Positions 18,213 to 25,295 of a stretch of DNA of 64,000 nucleotides are shown here, one piece after another. The DNA is from Deltaproteobacteria bacterium (lineage in GTDB: Bacteria; Myxococcota_A; UBA796; GCA-2862545): positions 62,001 through 126,000 of the forward strand of contig REDI01000080.1 of NCBI GenBank assembly GCA_007693595.1, in the 5' to 3' direction. The notes under the pieces were generated by a model. The model saw only the letters and a list, made by a program, of their open reading frames with translations, was not told where the DNA came from and made no database searches. A program made the position numbers and the translations under genes. Every line of letters starts with the position of its first letter. Positions within the stretch are counted from its first letter, which is position 1.

Positions 18213-18240
18213 TTGACGCCTGTGTAGAAGTGTCTATCTT
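18213..18240 (+). promoter_or_regulatory. Sigma70-type promoter of the 18.3-20.9 kb operon
   Basis: TTGACG (18213-18218) and TATCTT (18235-18240) are separated by 16 bases, close to the sigma70 consensus. The expected transcription start near 18247 falls just before ATG 18272, and so favours that start over the in-frame GTG at 18230, which lies inside the promoter. Confidence 0.6.
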
Positions 18241-18271
18241 CCTTCGGTGCAATGTACGGGAGGGCAACGAG

Positions 18272-19288
18272 ATGCACTGGATGGACCAGGTGCAGGTGTG
18301 GGCGCTCAAGAAGCGTCATTGTTTCCGCGACGGCTGGGGGGACCTCTCCTTCGCCGAGGCGCTGGCCGATCACATCCGCGATCCCGGTCCCGCCGCCGTC
18401 GTCCGGCCCGACCTCGGCCCTCCTACCCGAGTGCTCCAGGCCGACCTTCGTATCGGAACCTTCCCGAGCCCCTCCCCCCACCTACCCGAAGAGAGTCGGA
18501 CCGCGCGGTTCTGGTGGCTCCACCCCGCCGACCAGCCCGTTCGGGGGGCCGCGCTGGCCTTCGCCTCATGGGGCGACGAGGGCCCGACCCTGCGGGGGCG
18601 GCTGCTCGGCAGCCTCGTGCGCGAAGGCGTGTCGATCGTCATCCTCGAGAACCCCTTCTACGGGGTCCGTCGACGTCAGGGTCAGCGAGCCGGAGGGCTG
18701 CGCACCGTGCGCGACTTCATGGCCATGCAAGCTGCCGCCTTCGACGAGGGGCGCGCCCTACTCGGCTGGATGAGTCGCGAGATCCAAGCCCCCACTGCCA
18801 CGGTCGGCTTTAGCATGGGGGGCCACCTGGCCGGGGCCCTAGCCTGCGTGAGCGCCGGGCCGACGCCGGTCGCGATCCTCGCGCCTCCTCGCTGCCCTTC
18901 CCAGCCCTTCACCGACGGGCCCCTCGCAGCCTGCATCGACTGGGATGCCCTCGGCGGACCGCGGCCCGAGGTGCGCGACCGCTGGCGCGCCATCATGGAT
19001 CTCTTCGACCTCCTAGACTTCCCCGCTCCGCGCGAGCCCAGCCTGGCACGCGTGATCGGGTGCCGCACCGACGGCCTCGTCCCCGTGGAGCACGCCGAGC
19101 ACATCTCCGCACGCTGGTCCGCGCCCCTCGAGTGGGTCCCGGTGGGCCACGTCGGCGCTGCGCTGACCCACGGGAAGGCCCTGCGCCGAGCCGTCCGGGA
19201 GGTCCTCGGGATCCCCTCGCGCAGCAGCCGTCCGCTCCTCACCACTATGGCGTCCCAGACCCTGGAGCGCCTGCGCCCCTCGGGCTGA
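18272..19288 (+). CDS. Alpha/beta hydrolase, ABHD18/DUF2048-like
   Basis: A 338-residue hydrolase. ATG 18272 follows GAGGGCAACGAG and lies downstream of the predicted promoter. The nucleophile elbow is GFSMGGHLAGAL (Ser nucleophile). ENPFYGVRRRQGQ before it and the late Asp (GCRTDGLVP) and His (PVGHVGAALTHG) complete a plausible catalytic triad. The combination of ENPFYG with GFSMGGHLA resembles the ABHD18 (DUF2048) family, whose chemistry is poorly defined. No signal peptide or lipobox. It is the first gene of a co-directional set with three membrane-protein genes, suggesting action on a lipid or membrane-derived ester. The hydrolase fold is firm; the subfamily is tentative. Confidence 0.82.
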   Translation: MHWMDQVQVWALKKRHCFRDGWGDLSFAEALADHIRDPGPAAVVRPDLGPPTRVLQADLRIGTFPSPSPHLPEESRTARFWWLHPADQPVRGAALAFASWGDEGPTLRGRLLGSLVREGVSIVILENPFYGVRRRQGQRAGGLRTVRDFMAMQAAAFDEGRALLGWMSREIQAPTATVGFSMGGHLAGALACVSAGPTPVAILAPPRCPSQPFTDGPLAACIDWDALGGPRPEVRDRWRAIMDLFDLLDFPAPREPSLARVIGCRTDGLVPVEHAEHISARWSAPLEWVPVGHVGAALTHGKALRRAVREVLGIPSRSSRPLLTTMASQTLERLRPSG

Positions 19289-19350
19289 CCTCCTCCGCTA
19301 CACTGCACCCTACGGGCCGCCCTTGCACCGTCGGCCGTCATGGAGTGCCC

Positions 19351-19524
19351 ATGCTGTTCGTCTTCTGTGCCACCCTCTCCGCCTCGCTCCTTCGCCGCGG
19401 CTGCCCTTCGACCCGCCACCTCGCGCTCCTGCTCCCTCTCGCTGTGCTCGCGACCCACAGCCTGCAGATCGACGTCGCTCCAGGCGGGGGCTGCCGCTGT
19501 GACACCAGCCCATCGGATCGGTGA
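19351..19524 (+). CDS. 57-residue membrane peptide with Cys-rich end
   Basis: Starts at ATG 19351, 62 bases after the hydrolase, and its stop TGA (19522-19524) overlaps the GTG start of the next gene in a GTGA tetranucleotide, the usual sign of translational coupling. Sequence: MLFVFCATLSASLLRRG, then one hydrophobic helix (HLALLLPLAVLATHSLQ), then a short tail GGGCRCDTSPSDR with a CxC pair. The CxC could bind metal or form a disulfide, depending on topology. No family was recognised. The overlap and the TM character argue that it is real, though the start has only a weak Shine-Dalgarno. Confidence 0.55.
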   Translation: MLFVFCATLSASLLRRGCPSTRHLALLLPLAVLATHSLQIDVAPGGGCRCDTSPSDR

Positions 19525-20525
19525 TCCTCCTCGCGCGACGCTTGGGGGCGCACGCGCTGCGTCGCCCGATAACCCTCGACGATCGGGTGGTGCGGGTGAG
19601 CGCGCTCGCCGCCCTCCATGTGATCGGCGCCTTCGTGCTCACCGTGCTGGGACCGCTCTGGCTGCTCCTGCTCGCGCCGCTGCTCCTCGGCGTGCCCCAC
19701 GTGGCCGCGGATCTGCGGCACCTGGTCCTCCGACCTCCCAGACCGTTGCCCAAGGGCCTCCTCGGCGCCGTCGCGCTCCCCTTTGCCGCGATGACCGGCC
19801 TGCGGATCGCCACCCTCGCAGGGCTCGGGAGCTTCACGACCCTGGAGCTGCTCCTTGGGGCCGGGAGCGTCGGGGTGGCTGCCTTCTGGGCGCGCGGCCG
19901 GTGGCGGATCCAGCTGGTGATCGGTGCCGGCGTCCTCGGTTTTCTGGTGCCCGCCCTGCTCGCACCACGACAGGCCGCCTTGGTCATCGGACATGCGCAC
20001 AACCTGGTCGCGCTCGGTCTGTGGGTGTGGTGGATGGGGCCCCATCGCCGCGGCCCGTGGCTGGTTGTGGCGCTCACGGCCACGCTGACCCTCGCCTTGA
20101 TGCTCGGGATCGCCGACCCCCTCGTGCTCGCCACGGCCGGAGAGAGCTCGGCCGGCGGTCTGGACTTCTCGGGCCTGACCCAGACCCTCGCCCCCGATCT
20201 GCCCGCACCCTTCGACCTACGGATCGTGCTGACCTTCGCGCTGCTCCAAGCGGTCCACTACAGCCTGTGGATCTGGTGTATTCCACTCAGTCCGACCTTT
20301 TCACCCATTCCCCGATCCTCCAAGGCCCGCTGGCGCCGATGGCTCCAAGACCTCGGCCCCGTGATGGCCCTCGTGGTTGTCCTAGGAGCCCTCGCGCTCC
20401 CGCTGGCCGGCCTGTTCGCACCCGCAGAGGCGCGGGGCGCCTACCTCTCCTTCGTGCTGTTCCATGGCTGGCTCGAGCTCGCCATCGCCGCCCACCTCCT
20501 CGCGCTGCCCCTTGCCTCCCGTTGA
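19521..20525 (+). CDS. Polytopic membrane protein with intramembrane histidines
   Basis: A 334-residue protein with roughly nine to ten hydrophobic helices, starting at GTG 19521 within a GTGA overlap. Histidines recur inside or at the edges of helices: GVPHVAADLRHLVL, IGHAHNLVALGLWVWW, LLQAVHYSLWIWCIPL and FHGWLELAIAAHLL. This pattern recalls membrane di-metal or heme enzymes; the first motif is loosely like the PHG..D motif of the Brp/Blh carotenoid-cleavage family, but similarity is too weak to name it. It sits between a Cys-tailed small membrane peptide and another membrane protein that overlaps its end, so the three probably act together. Function unknown. Confidence 0.75.
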   Translation: MILLARRLGAHALRRPITLDDRVVRVSALAALHVIGAFVLTVLGPLWLLLLAPLLLGVPHVAADLRHLVLRPPRPLPKGLLGAVALPFAAMTGLRIATLAGLGSFTTLELLLGAGSVGVAAFWARGRWRIQLVIGAGVLGFLVPALLAPRQAALVIGHAHNLVALGLWVWWMGPHRRGPWLVVALTATLTLALMLGIADPLVLATAGESSAGGLDFSGLTQTLAPDLPAPFDLRIVLTFALLQAVHYSLWIWCIPLSPTFSPIPRSSKARWRRWLQDLGPVMALVVVLGALALPLAGLFAPAEARGAYLSFVLFHGWLELAIAAHLLALPLASR

Positions 20526-20901
20526 GCAATGGGCCTGGGCCTTCACCTGGACGATCGTGCTCGAAGGTCCGATCTACCTGATCGCCCTGCGCGCGCCGAC
20601 CCCCTGGCGCCAAGGGCTCGTGCCGGCGATCGGCCTGGCGATCGGATTGCAGCTCGCGACCCACCCCGCCCTGTGGTATCTCGCGCCGCGGTTCGAGCCC
20701 TATCCCTTGTGGCTGCTCTCAATGGAGGCCCTGGTGACCCTCACCGAGGCCGCGATCCTGGGCTCCGTGCTCTACCGCACGACCCGAACCGCCTCGAAGA
20801 CCGCTGCCCGGCCTGGATCGATCGCGACCGCCCTCTTCGCCCTCGGCCTCGCCGCGATCGCCAACACCTTCTCGGCGCTGATCGGCCTCGTGATGCTCTA
20901 G
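20512..20901 (+). CDS. Four-helix membrane protein with conserved-looking Glu/His/Asn
   Basis: About 129 residues; the start is uncertain. TTG 20512 overlaps the previous stop by 14 bases; an in-frame ATG lies at 20464, and neither has a clear Shine-Dalgarno. Four hydrophobic helices carry polar residues in places expected to matter: IVLEGPIYLIAL (helix 1), LATHPALWYLAP (helix 2), SMEALVTLTEAAIL (helix 3) and AIANTFSALIGLVML (helix 4). This E / TH-P-LW / E / N-S pattern looks like a recurring family of small prokaryotic membrane proteins of unknown function, but no reliable family name can be given. Last gene of the 18.3-20.9 kb operon. Confidence 0.7.
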   Translation: MPPVEQWAWAFTWTIVLEGPIYLIALRAPTPWRQGLVPAIGLAIGLQLATHPALWYLAPRFEPYPLWLLSMEALVTLTEAAILGSVLYRTTRTASKTAARPGSIATALFALGLAAIANTFSALIGLVML

Positions 20902-20921
20902 GTCCTTCGGTCCTGCCGCGT

Positions 20922-21515
20922 TCACACAGCCTGGATCAGCTCCAGCACCCGCTCCACCGACTCCGCAACCGGCCGCGCCCCATCCAGCACGAGATCGGCG
21001 TGCACCCTGGACGGATAGACGTAGCAAGCATGCATCGGCCGCACGGTCTGCTCGTACTGGTCCAAGACGCCCAGCGCGTCCCGGCCCCGCTCGGAGATGT
21101 CGCGCCGCAGGCGACGTAGGAGCCGAAGGTCCGACTCGCAGGCGACGAAGACTTTGCGATCGAGCTGGCGACGGAGCTCGGGGACCGCGAGCACGAGGAT
21201 CCCCTCAACGAAGAGCACCTCGCGCGGCTCAATCCGGTCGACACCCTCCTCACGGCGGTGGTTGGCGAAGTCATAGCGGGGGGCCGAGATGACGCGGCCG
21301 GCCTTGAGCTCCCGCAGGTGCTCGACCAGCAGGGAGGTCTCGAGGGAGTCGGGGTGGTCGTAGTTCCAGCGCTGTGGCGGCAGATCAGGAGGAGGGCTCA
21401 GGTAGTATCGATCGTGGTGGAGGATCGACGCCCGCTCGCCCAGCCGAACCTGAAGCGCCGCGGACACCGTAGACTTTCCCGAAGCGCTCCCCCCGGCGAT
21501 CCCGATCACCACCAT
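20922..21515 (-). CDS. udk: Uridine kinase
   Basis: Phosphorylates uridine or cytidine to the monophosphate in pyrimidine salvage. The 197-residue protein has a P-loop GIAGGSASGKST at the extreme N-terminus, the substrate-binding HHDRYYL, the NYDHPDSLE motif typical of uridine kinases, YDFANHRR, and the lid region RRLRRDISERGRD. Length and motif order match bacterial Udk. ATG 21515 is the only reasonable start. It lies downstream of parB on the same strand with a 104-base gap, so co-transcription with parAB is possible but not shown. Confidence 0.95.
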   Translation of the reverse strand: MVVIGIAGGSASGKSTVSAALQVRLGERASILHHDRYYLSPPPDLPPQRWNYDHPDSLETSLLVEHLRELKAGRVISAPRYDFANHRREEGVDRIEPREVLFVEGILVLAVPELRRQLDRKVFVACESDLRLLRRLRRDISERGRDALGVLDQYEQTVRPMHACYVYPSRVHADLVLDGARPVAESVERVLELIQAV

Positions 21516-21619
21516 GTGCCTGCTCCTGTGCGCTCAGCACGATAACCGACCGGACCGGCGGCGCCGCCACCGCAGCGCGATGCCTCCCCAGAGCATGGCT
21601 CGAAGCTTCGCTCTGACGA

Positions 21620-22522
21620 TCAACGCGAGGGCGAGGCAGCCTCGGAGCGCATGTGCTCGAGCAGGCGCTCCAGATCCTCGGGATCAGCATAGTCGATCAC
21701 GATGCGCCCCCCGCCCCGCTTGAGAGGTCGGATCTGCACCGAAGTCTTGAGCGCATCGCGGAGCAACTGCGTGGCATACTCCAGGGTGCGTTGACGACGA
21801 AGTCGCTCATTGGATCGATCGATCGGCGGCGCTCGGGTGAGCCGGGCCACCTGCCGCTCGACCTCGCGCACCGACCAGCCCTTGTCGATGGTCTGAGCGA
21901 TCAGGCCGCGCAAGGTCGCCGGATCATCGAGCAGAGGCAAGATCGCGCGCGCATGACCCGCCGAGATCTGTCCGGACTGGACGGCGGCGAGGATCGCGTC
22001 GGGCAGCTCGAGCAGGCGTACCGCGTTGGCGATGGTCGCGCGCTTCCGACCGACCCGTTGGGCGACCTGCTCTTGGGTCAGCCCAAAGTCGTCGAGCAGC
22101 CGCCGGTAGCCGCGCGCCGCTTCGATAGGGTCGAGATCTTCGCGCAGGAGGTTCTCGACGAGCGCGACCTCGAGCTGCTCCAGCGAGGATGCGGCGTCGC
22201 GCACTAGGCACGGGACCTCATGCAGGCCCGCCAGACCCGCCGCGCGGAGCCGCCGTTCCCCGGCGAGCAGCACGTAGCGACCGTCTTCCCGGCGCACGAC
22301 CAAGGGCGAGAGTACCCCATGGCTGGCGATGCTGTTCGCGAGGGCCTGAAGCGCCGCGGGCTCAAAGTGCTCGCGCGGCTGCTCGGGGTTGGGACGGATC
22401 TCGTCGAGGGGCACCTGACGGACCTGACCGGACGCCCCCCCCGTGCTGCTCCCTTCGAGGGTGCTGTCTGGGATCAACGAGGCCAGCCCTCGCCCGAGCC
22501 CGCGTTTTGCAGAGGGGGACAT
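21620..22522 (-). CDS. parB: Chromosome-partitioning protein ParB
   Basis: A 300-residue parS-binding CTPase clamp that loads at parS and works with ParA to segregate origins. The N-terminus KRGLGRGLASLIPD is the ParA-stimulating segment. ParB/Srx-domain motifs follow: LDEIRPNPEQPREHF, ENLLREDLDPIEAARGY and LLAGERRLRAA (GERRxRA, the CTP-binding arginine patch). The HTH (LTQEQVAQRVGRKRATIANAVRLL) recognises parS, and a C-terminal dimerisation domain closes the protein. Its ATG 22522 overlaps the parA stop by one base. Two parS sites lie about 1.0 kb upstream. Confidence 0.97.
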   Translation of the reverse strand: MSPSAKRGLGRGLASLIPDSTLEGSSTGGASGQVRQVPLDEIRPNPEQPREHFEPAALQALANSIASHGVLSPLVVRREDGRYVLLAGERRLRAAGLAGLHEVPCLVRDAASSLEQLEVALVENLLREDLDPIEAARGYRRLLDDFGLTQEQVAQRVGRKRATIANAVRLLELPDAILAAVQSGQISAGHARAILPLLDDPATLRGLIAQTIDKGWSVREVERQVARLTRAPPIDRSNERLRRQRTLEYATQLLRDALKTSVQIRPLKRGGGRIVIDYADPEDLERLLEHMRSEAASPSR

Positions 22523-23313
22523 CAGTGAGCCTCGCGCAGGCGTTGAACGGCATGTCCGTGGCGGGCGAGCAGCTCCTCCCCGAGGGCGAGGTAGGCGCGC
22601 GCACCCGTAGACTTCGGCGCGTACTCCACGATCGAGCTTCCGTAGCTCGGCGCTTCGCCCAGGCGCACGTTCCGGGGGATGCGAGTGGTGAAGACCTCTT
22701 CGCCGAAGAGCTCGACCGCCTGATCCGCCACGTCGCGGCAGAGGTTGTTCCGCTGGTCGAACATGGTGACGACGATGCCCTCCCGCACGAGGTCCGGGTT
22801 GAGCCCCTTGCGCACCGCCGCGATGGTTCGGAGGAGCTGGGAGAGGCCCTCCATCGCATAATACTCGGCTTGAAGCGGAATGAGCACCCGATCCGCGGCG
22901 ACCAGGGCGTTGAGGGTGAGAAGGCCCAAGCTGGGTGGGCAGTCGATGAGCACCCAGTCGTACGCCGCGCGCGCAGGGTCGAGGGCCCGACGGAGACGCC
23001 GCTCCCGACCCTGCTCCTCGACAAGCTCGACCTCGGCCCCCACCAGCGCGGAGGTCGCGGGCAAGACGTCCAGACCGGGGAGCGAGGTCGTTCGCACCTG
23101 GTCGTGGAGATCCACCGCGTCGAGCAGCAGGGGATAGACGCCCCCGGGCTGCTCGCGATCGAGGCCGAGACCCGAGGTCGCGTTCCCCTGAGGGTCCAGA
23201 TCGACCAGCAGCACACGCTGCCCGACCGCCGCCAAGGCCGCCGCGAGGTTGATGGAGGTCGTCGTCTTGCCGACGCCTCCTTTCTGGTTGGAGATCGCAA
23301 GGATACAAGCCAT
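22522..23313 (-). CDS. parA: Chromosome-partitioning ATPase ParA
   Basis: A 263-residue deviant-Walker ATPase that drives origin segregation with ParB. The start is ATG 23313, which places the P-loop (ISNQKGGVGKTTTSINLA) right at the N-terminus; the longer upstream reading frame is Pro/Leu-rich and unlikely to be translated. Walker B-type motifs LLVDLDPQGNATSGLG and VLIDCPPSLG are intact. ATG is followed by parB with a one-base overlap. A plausible promoter is at 23413-23440. Unlike the usual gidA-gidB-parA-parB order, here mnmG-rsmG lies about 3.6 kb away, with other genes between. Confidence 0.97.
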   Translation of the reverse strand: MACILAISNQKGGVGKTTTSINLAAALAAVGQRVLLVDLDPQGNATSGLGLDREQPGGVYPLLLDAVDLHDQVRTTSLPGLDVLPATSALVGAEVELVEEQGRERRLRRALDPARAAYDWVLIDCPPSLGLLTLNALVAADRVLIPLQAEYYAMEGLSQLLRTIAAVRKGLNPDLVREGIVVTMFDQRNNLCRDVADQAVELFGEEVFTTRIPRNVRLGEAPSYGSSIVEYAPKSTGARAYLALGEELLARHGHAVQRLREAH

Positions 23314-23412
23314 GTTCTTGCTCTGGAAGGGGCTCTTCACGATGTGGAGGAGCCTGGGGAGGGAAGGGAGAGGGGGGATGGAGGGGCGCAACGCCGAGGG
23401 GAGGGTGCGCAT

Positions 23413-23440
23413 AGTCTAGCGCTTTCGGCGCGCTTCGCAA
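23413..23440 (-). promoter_or_regulatory. Possible parA promoter
   Basis: On the minus strand TTGCGA (23440-23435) and TAGACT (23418-23413) are spaced by 16 bases, each matching four of six sigma70 consensus positions. Transcription would begin near 23405, giving a leader of about 90 bases before parA. It lies about 110 bases from the nearer parS, so ParB spreading could repress it. Confidence 0.4.
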
Positions 23441-23549
23441 GCCCCCGGCCTGGCACGACTCGATCCGAGGGCCCGCGACACCGCGCCCATTCCGACGATC
23501 GACGTCAAGAGGGGCCGGGTCGCCGCCAGCGCTCAACCTCGGAGGCAGA

Positions 23550-23565
23550 TGTTCCACGTGGAACA
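23550..23565. promoter_or_regulatory. parS site 1
   Basis: Perfect 16-bp palindrome TGTTCCACGTGGAACA, the ParB-binding centromere sequence in the form used by Myxococcus. It lies between parA and the TM2 gene, with a second copy 49 bp away. Confidence 0.95.
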
Positions 23566-23598
23566 CAGCGCGGGCCTCTCCACCGCACGAGGCCCCCG

Positions 23599-23614
23599 TG
23601 TTCCACGTGGAACA
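23599..23614. promoter_or_regulatory. parS site 2
   Basis: A second perfect TGTTCCACGTGGAACA, 49 bp (start to start) from the first and 68 bp upstream of the TM2 gene. The two sites are almost five helical turns apart, so two ParB dimers would bind on nearly the same face. Confidence 0.95.
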
Positions 23615-23681
23615 CGGACCCCACTTGCAACCTCTCTCCGCCTCATGCACACTGCTCCGCAGCCATCAGGAGGCCCCCCCA

Positions 23682-23921
23682 ATGAGCCAAGATTCCGCCC
23701 TGGAGACAAGCAAGACCTCGCGCGTTCTATACATCGTGCTCGCGATCTTCCTCGGCGAGTTCGGCGTGCACAACTTTCTCGCCGGCTACACCCAAAAAGG
23801 TCTGATTCAGCTCCTCGTCACAGTCTTTACCTGTGGGATCGGGGCCAGCATCATGTGGATCTGGGCCCTCATCGAGGCCGCCACGGTCACGAACGACAGC
23901 GAAGGTCGCAAGTTTTCGTAG
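23682..23921 (+). CDS. TM2-domain membrane protein
   Basis: A 79-residue protein with ATG 23682 behind ATCAGGAGG. Two hydrophobic helices are joined by the TM2 signature: VLYIVLAIFLGEFGVHNFLA, then GYTQKGLIQLLVTVF, then WIWALIEAATV. TM2 proteins are small inner-membrane proteins of unknown function with DnaJ-like or regulatory associations in some species. The upstream reading frame runs through parS site 2 and gives a longer ORF, but that part is not expected to be translated. Its 5' region contains both parS sites, so ParB spreading could affect its transcription. Confidence 0.85.
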   Translation: MSQDSALETSKTSRVLYIVLAIFLGEFGVHNFLAGYTQKGLIQLLVTVFTCGIGASIMWIWALIEAATVTNDSEGRKFS

Positions 23922-23936
23922 GGGTCGACAGGGCGG

Positions 23937-24998
23937 TCACGGAGCCGAACCTTCGATCAGGGGGTAGCCCCGTTCCCGCCAGACGACGATCCCCTCATCG
24001 AGCACGACCGCATGCTCGAAGCCCTGCGCGCGGAGTCGCCTCACCACCCGTCCCGACGCAGCGTGGGGGCAGGCGCAGTACGCGATAATCGGGGTGCCGT
24101 CTCGGGGCAGGTGCGGGAGGAGCTCAGTGAAGTCACCGTAGTAGGGCACAGGCAGCGCGCCGGGCACATGCCCCCGCTGCCAGTCCGACATCGCTCTGGC
24201 ATCGAGCATCACCATGCGCTCGCCCCGCTCGAACGCCGCATGGACTTCGTCGACCGGAACGTAGAGCCCTTGGCGTACGGGCAGACTTGGGATGGCTCCC
24301 TCGGGGTGAATCACCGCACGCTCGGGAGGCGGGGGCGTGATCTGGACGGGCTCAGGTGCAGACCATCCCCCCGACGCCAGGCCGCGCACGAAGAGCGTCA
24401 CATCGTTGAGAGATCGATCGGAGAGGACCTCGCGATATGCAGGCATCGGGGTCCCACTCCGACCACGCGCGATCATCTCGCGCAGTCGGGCATCGCTCAC
24501 GGTGCCCAAGAACACCTCATTGGACAAGGCGGGCCCCGCTCCACCCTCGCCCTGCGCGCCATGGCAGCTCGCACAGTGCGCCTGATAGACCTTGCTGCCC
24601 CGGTCGGCCTCGCCCTCGACCGGATCGGTCGAGGGGGTGAGCGCCGGAGCATCGGCCTGATCCACGAGCCAGTCGTGCAGGCGGGTGATCTGCGGTCGGC
24701 TGAGCGGCCCCCCTTGCTCATCGAGGAAGGCTGCCATCGGAGTGCCCGGGCGGCCAAAGGCGGTGCTCTCGATGATAAAACGCCCCTGACCCAGTCCGAT
24801 GAGCTCGGGTGAGCGCAGGGAGGGGGCGTTGTCGGCCGCGTAGCCTTCGCGATCTTCGCCGTGGCACAGCGCGCAGTAGCGCTGGTAATCCTCGGCGGGA
24901 TCGCTCGTAGAAGCCACGACGGGCGCAGGGGAAGAGGCGTTGCGGGAACAGCCGCCCACGAGCCACGCCAAGGCCAGCGTGATCGCTACAACGCGCAT
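23937..24998 (-). CDS. Di-heme cytochrome c / rhodanese fusion lipoprotein
   Basis: A 353-residue envelope lipoprotein starting at ATG 24998 (GGAGGAG upstream). The N-terminus MRVVAITLALAWLVGGC is a lipoprotein signal (lipobox VGGC). Two class I cytochrome c domains follow, each with CxxCH heme binding: CALCH (about residue 47) with a distal Met in GTPMAAFL, and CASCH (about 145) with GTPMPAY. Residues about 235-350 form a rhodanese-like domain (MVMLDARAMSDWQRGHVPGA). Its active loop reads AYCACPHAASGRV, with two Cys and a His rather than the standard C-x4-R. The fusion suggests electron transfer coupled to persulfide or sulfur-carrier chemistry in the periplasm. Confidence 0.88.
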   Translation of the reverse strand: MRVVAITLALAWLVGGCSRNASSPAPVVASTSDPAEDYQRYCALCHGEDREGYAADNAPSLRSPELIGLGQGRFIIESTAFGRPGTPMAAFLDEQGGPLSRPQITRLHDWLVDQADAPALTPSTDPVEGEADRGSKVYQAHCASCHGAQGEGGAGPALSNEVFLGTVSDARLREMIARGRSGTPMPAYREVLSDRSLNDVTLFVRGLASGGWSAPEPVQITPPPPERAVIHPEGAIPSLPVRQGLYVPVDEVHAAFERGERMVMLDARAMSDWQRGHVPGALPVPYYGDFTELLPHLPRDGTPIIAYCACPHAASGRVVRRLRAQGFEHAVVLDEGIVVWRERGYPLIEGSAP

Positions 24999-25047
24999 GT
25001 CTCCTCCACCGAACACGAGCACCAGGGACAGGCCTCGTATCCGGTCG

Positions 25048-25269
25048 TCACCCGATCCGAAAGCGACCCTTTCCGGTCATGCGAGGGATCTCATCACGGT
25101 CGATCACCTTGACGGTGACCGGACCGTCCGAGGGGCTGTCGTCGACCGCCAGCCGGCCCCGCCGCCGCCTGGGCTCACCCGAGCTGGCGCCGAGGCTCGT
25201 GACGCTCGCAACGCTGACCGAGCTGACGAAGCCGCCCCCGGAGGAGCTCGACCCTGACTTGCGTGACAT
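25048..25269 (-). CDS. Small hypothetical protein
   Basis: A 73-residue reading frame with AGGAG 6 bases before ATG 25269, between two same-strand genes (26 bases after the hydrolase, 50 before the cytochrome). The N-terminal half is Ser/Gly-rich (SRKSGSSSSGGGFVSS), the middle basic (EPRRRRGRL), and the end is ordered-looking (VTVKVIDRDEIPRMTGKGRF). No TM helix and no recognised family. The Shine-Dalgarno and tight fit between neighbours favour a real gene, but composition alone does not prove it. Confidence 0.5.
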   Translation of the reverse strand: MSRKSGSSSSGGGFVSSVSVASVTSLGASSGEPRRRRGRLAVDDSPSDGPVTVKVIDRDEIPRMTGKGRFRIG

Positions 25270-25295
25270 GGCGCACTCCTGAGGACGCCCTCAGT

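Noticed and set aside
19340-20581. 413-codon plus-strand ORF in another frame over the membrane operon
   Set aside because: Arg/Pro/Ala-rich with no helices; the overlapping frame gives a coherent polytopic membrane protein and start-stop coupling.
21557-21568. Perfect GC palindrome GGCGGCGCCGCC between parB and udk, considered as a terminator
   Set aside because: No loop and no T run follow it; in GC-rich DNA a 12-bp GC palindrome is not strong evidence of termination.
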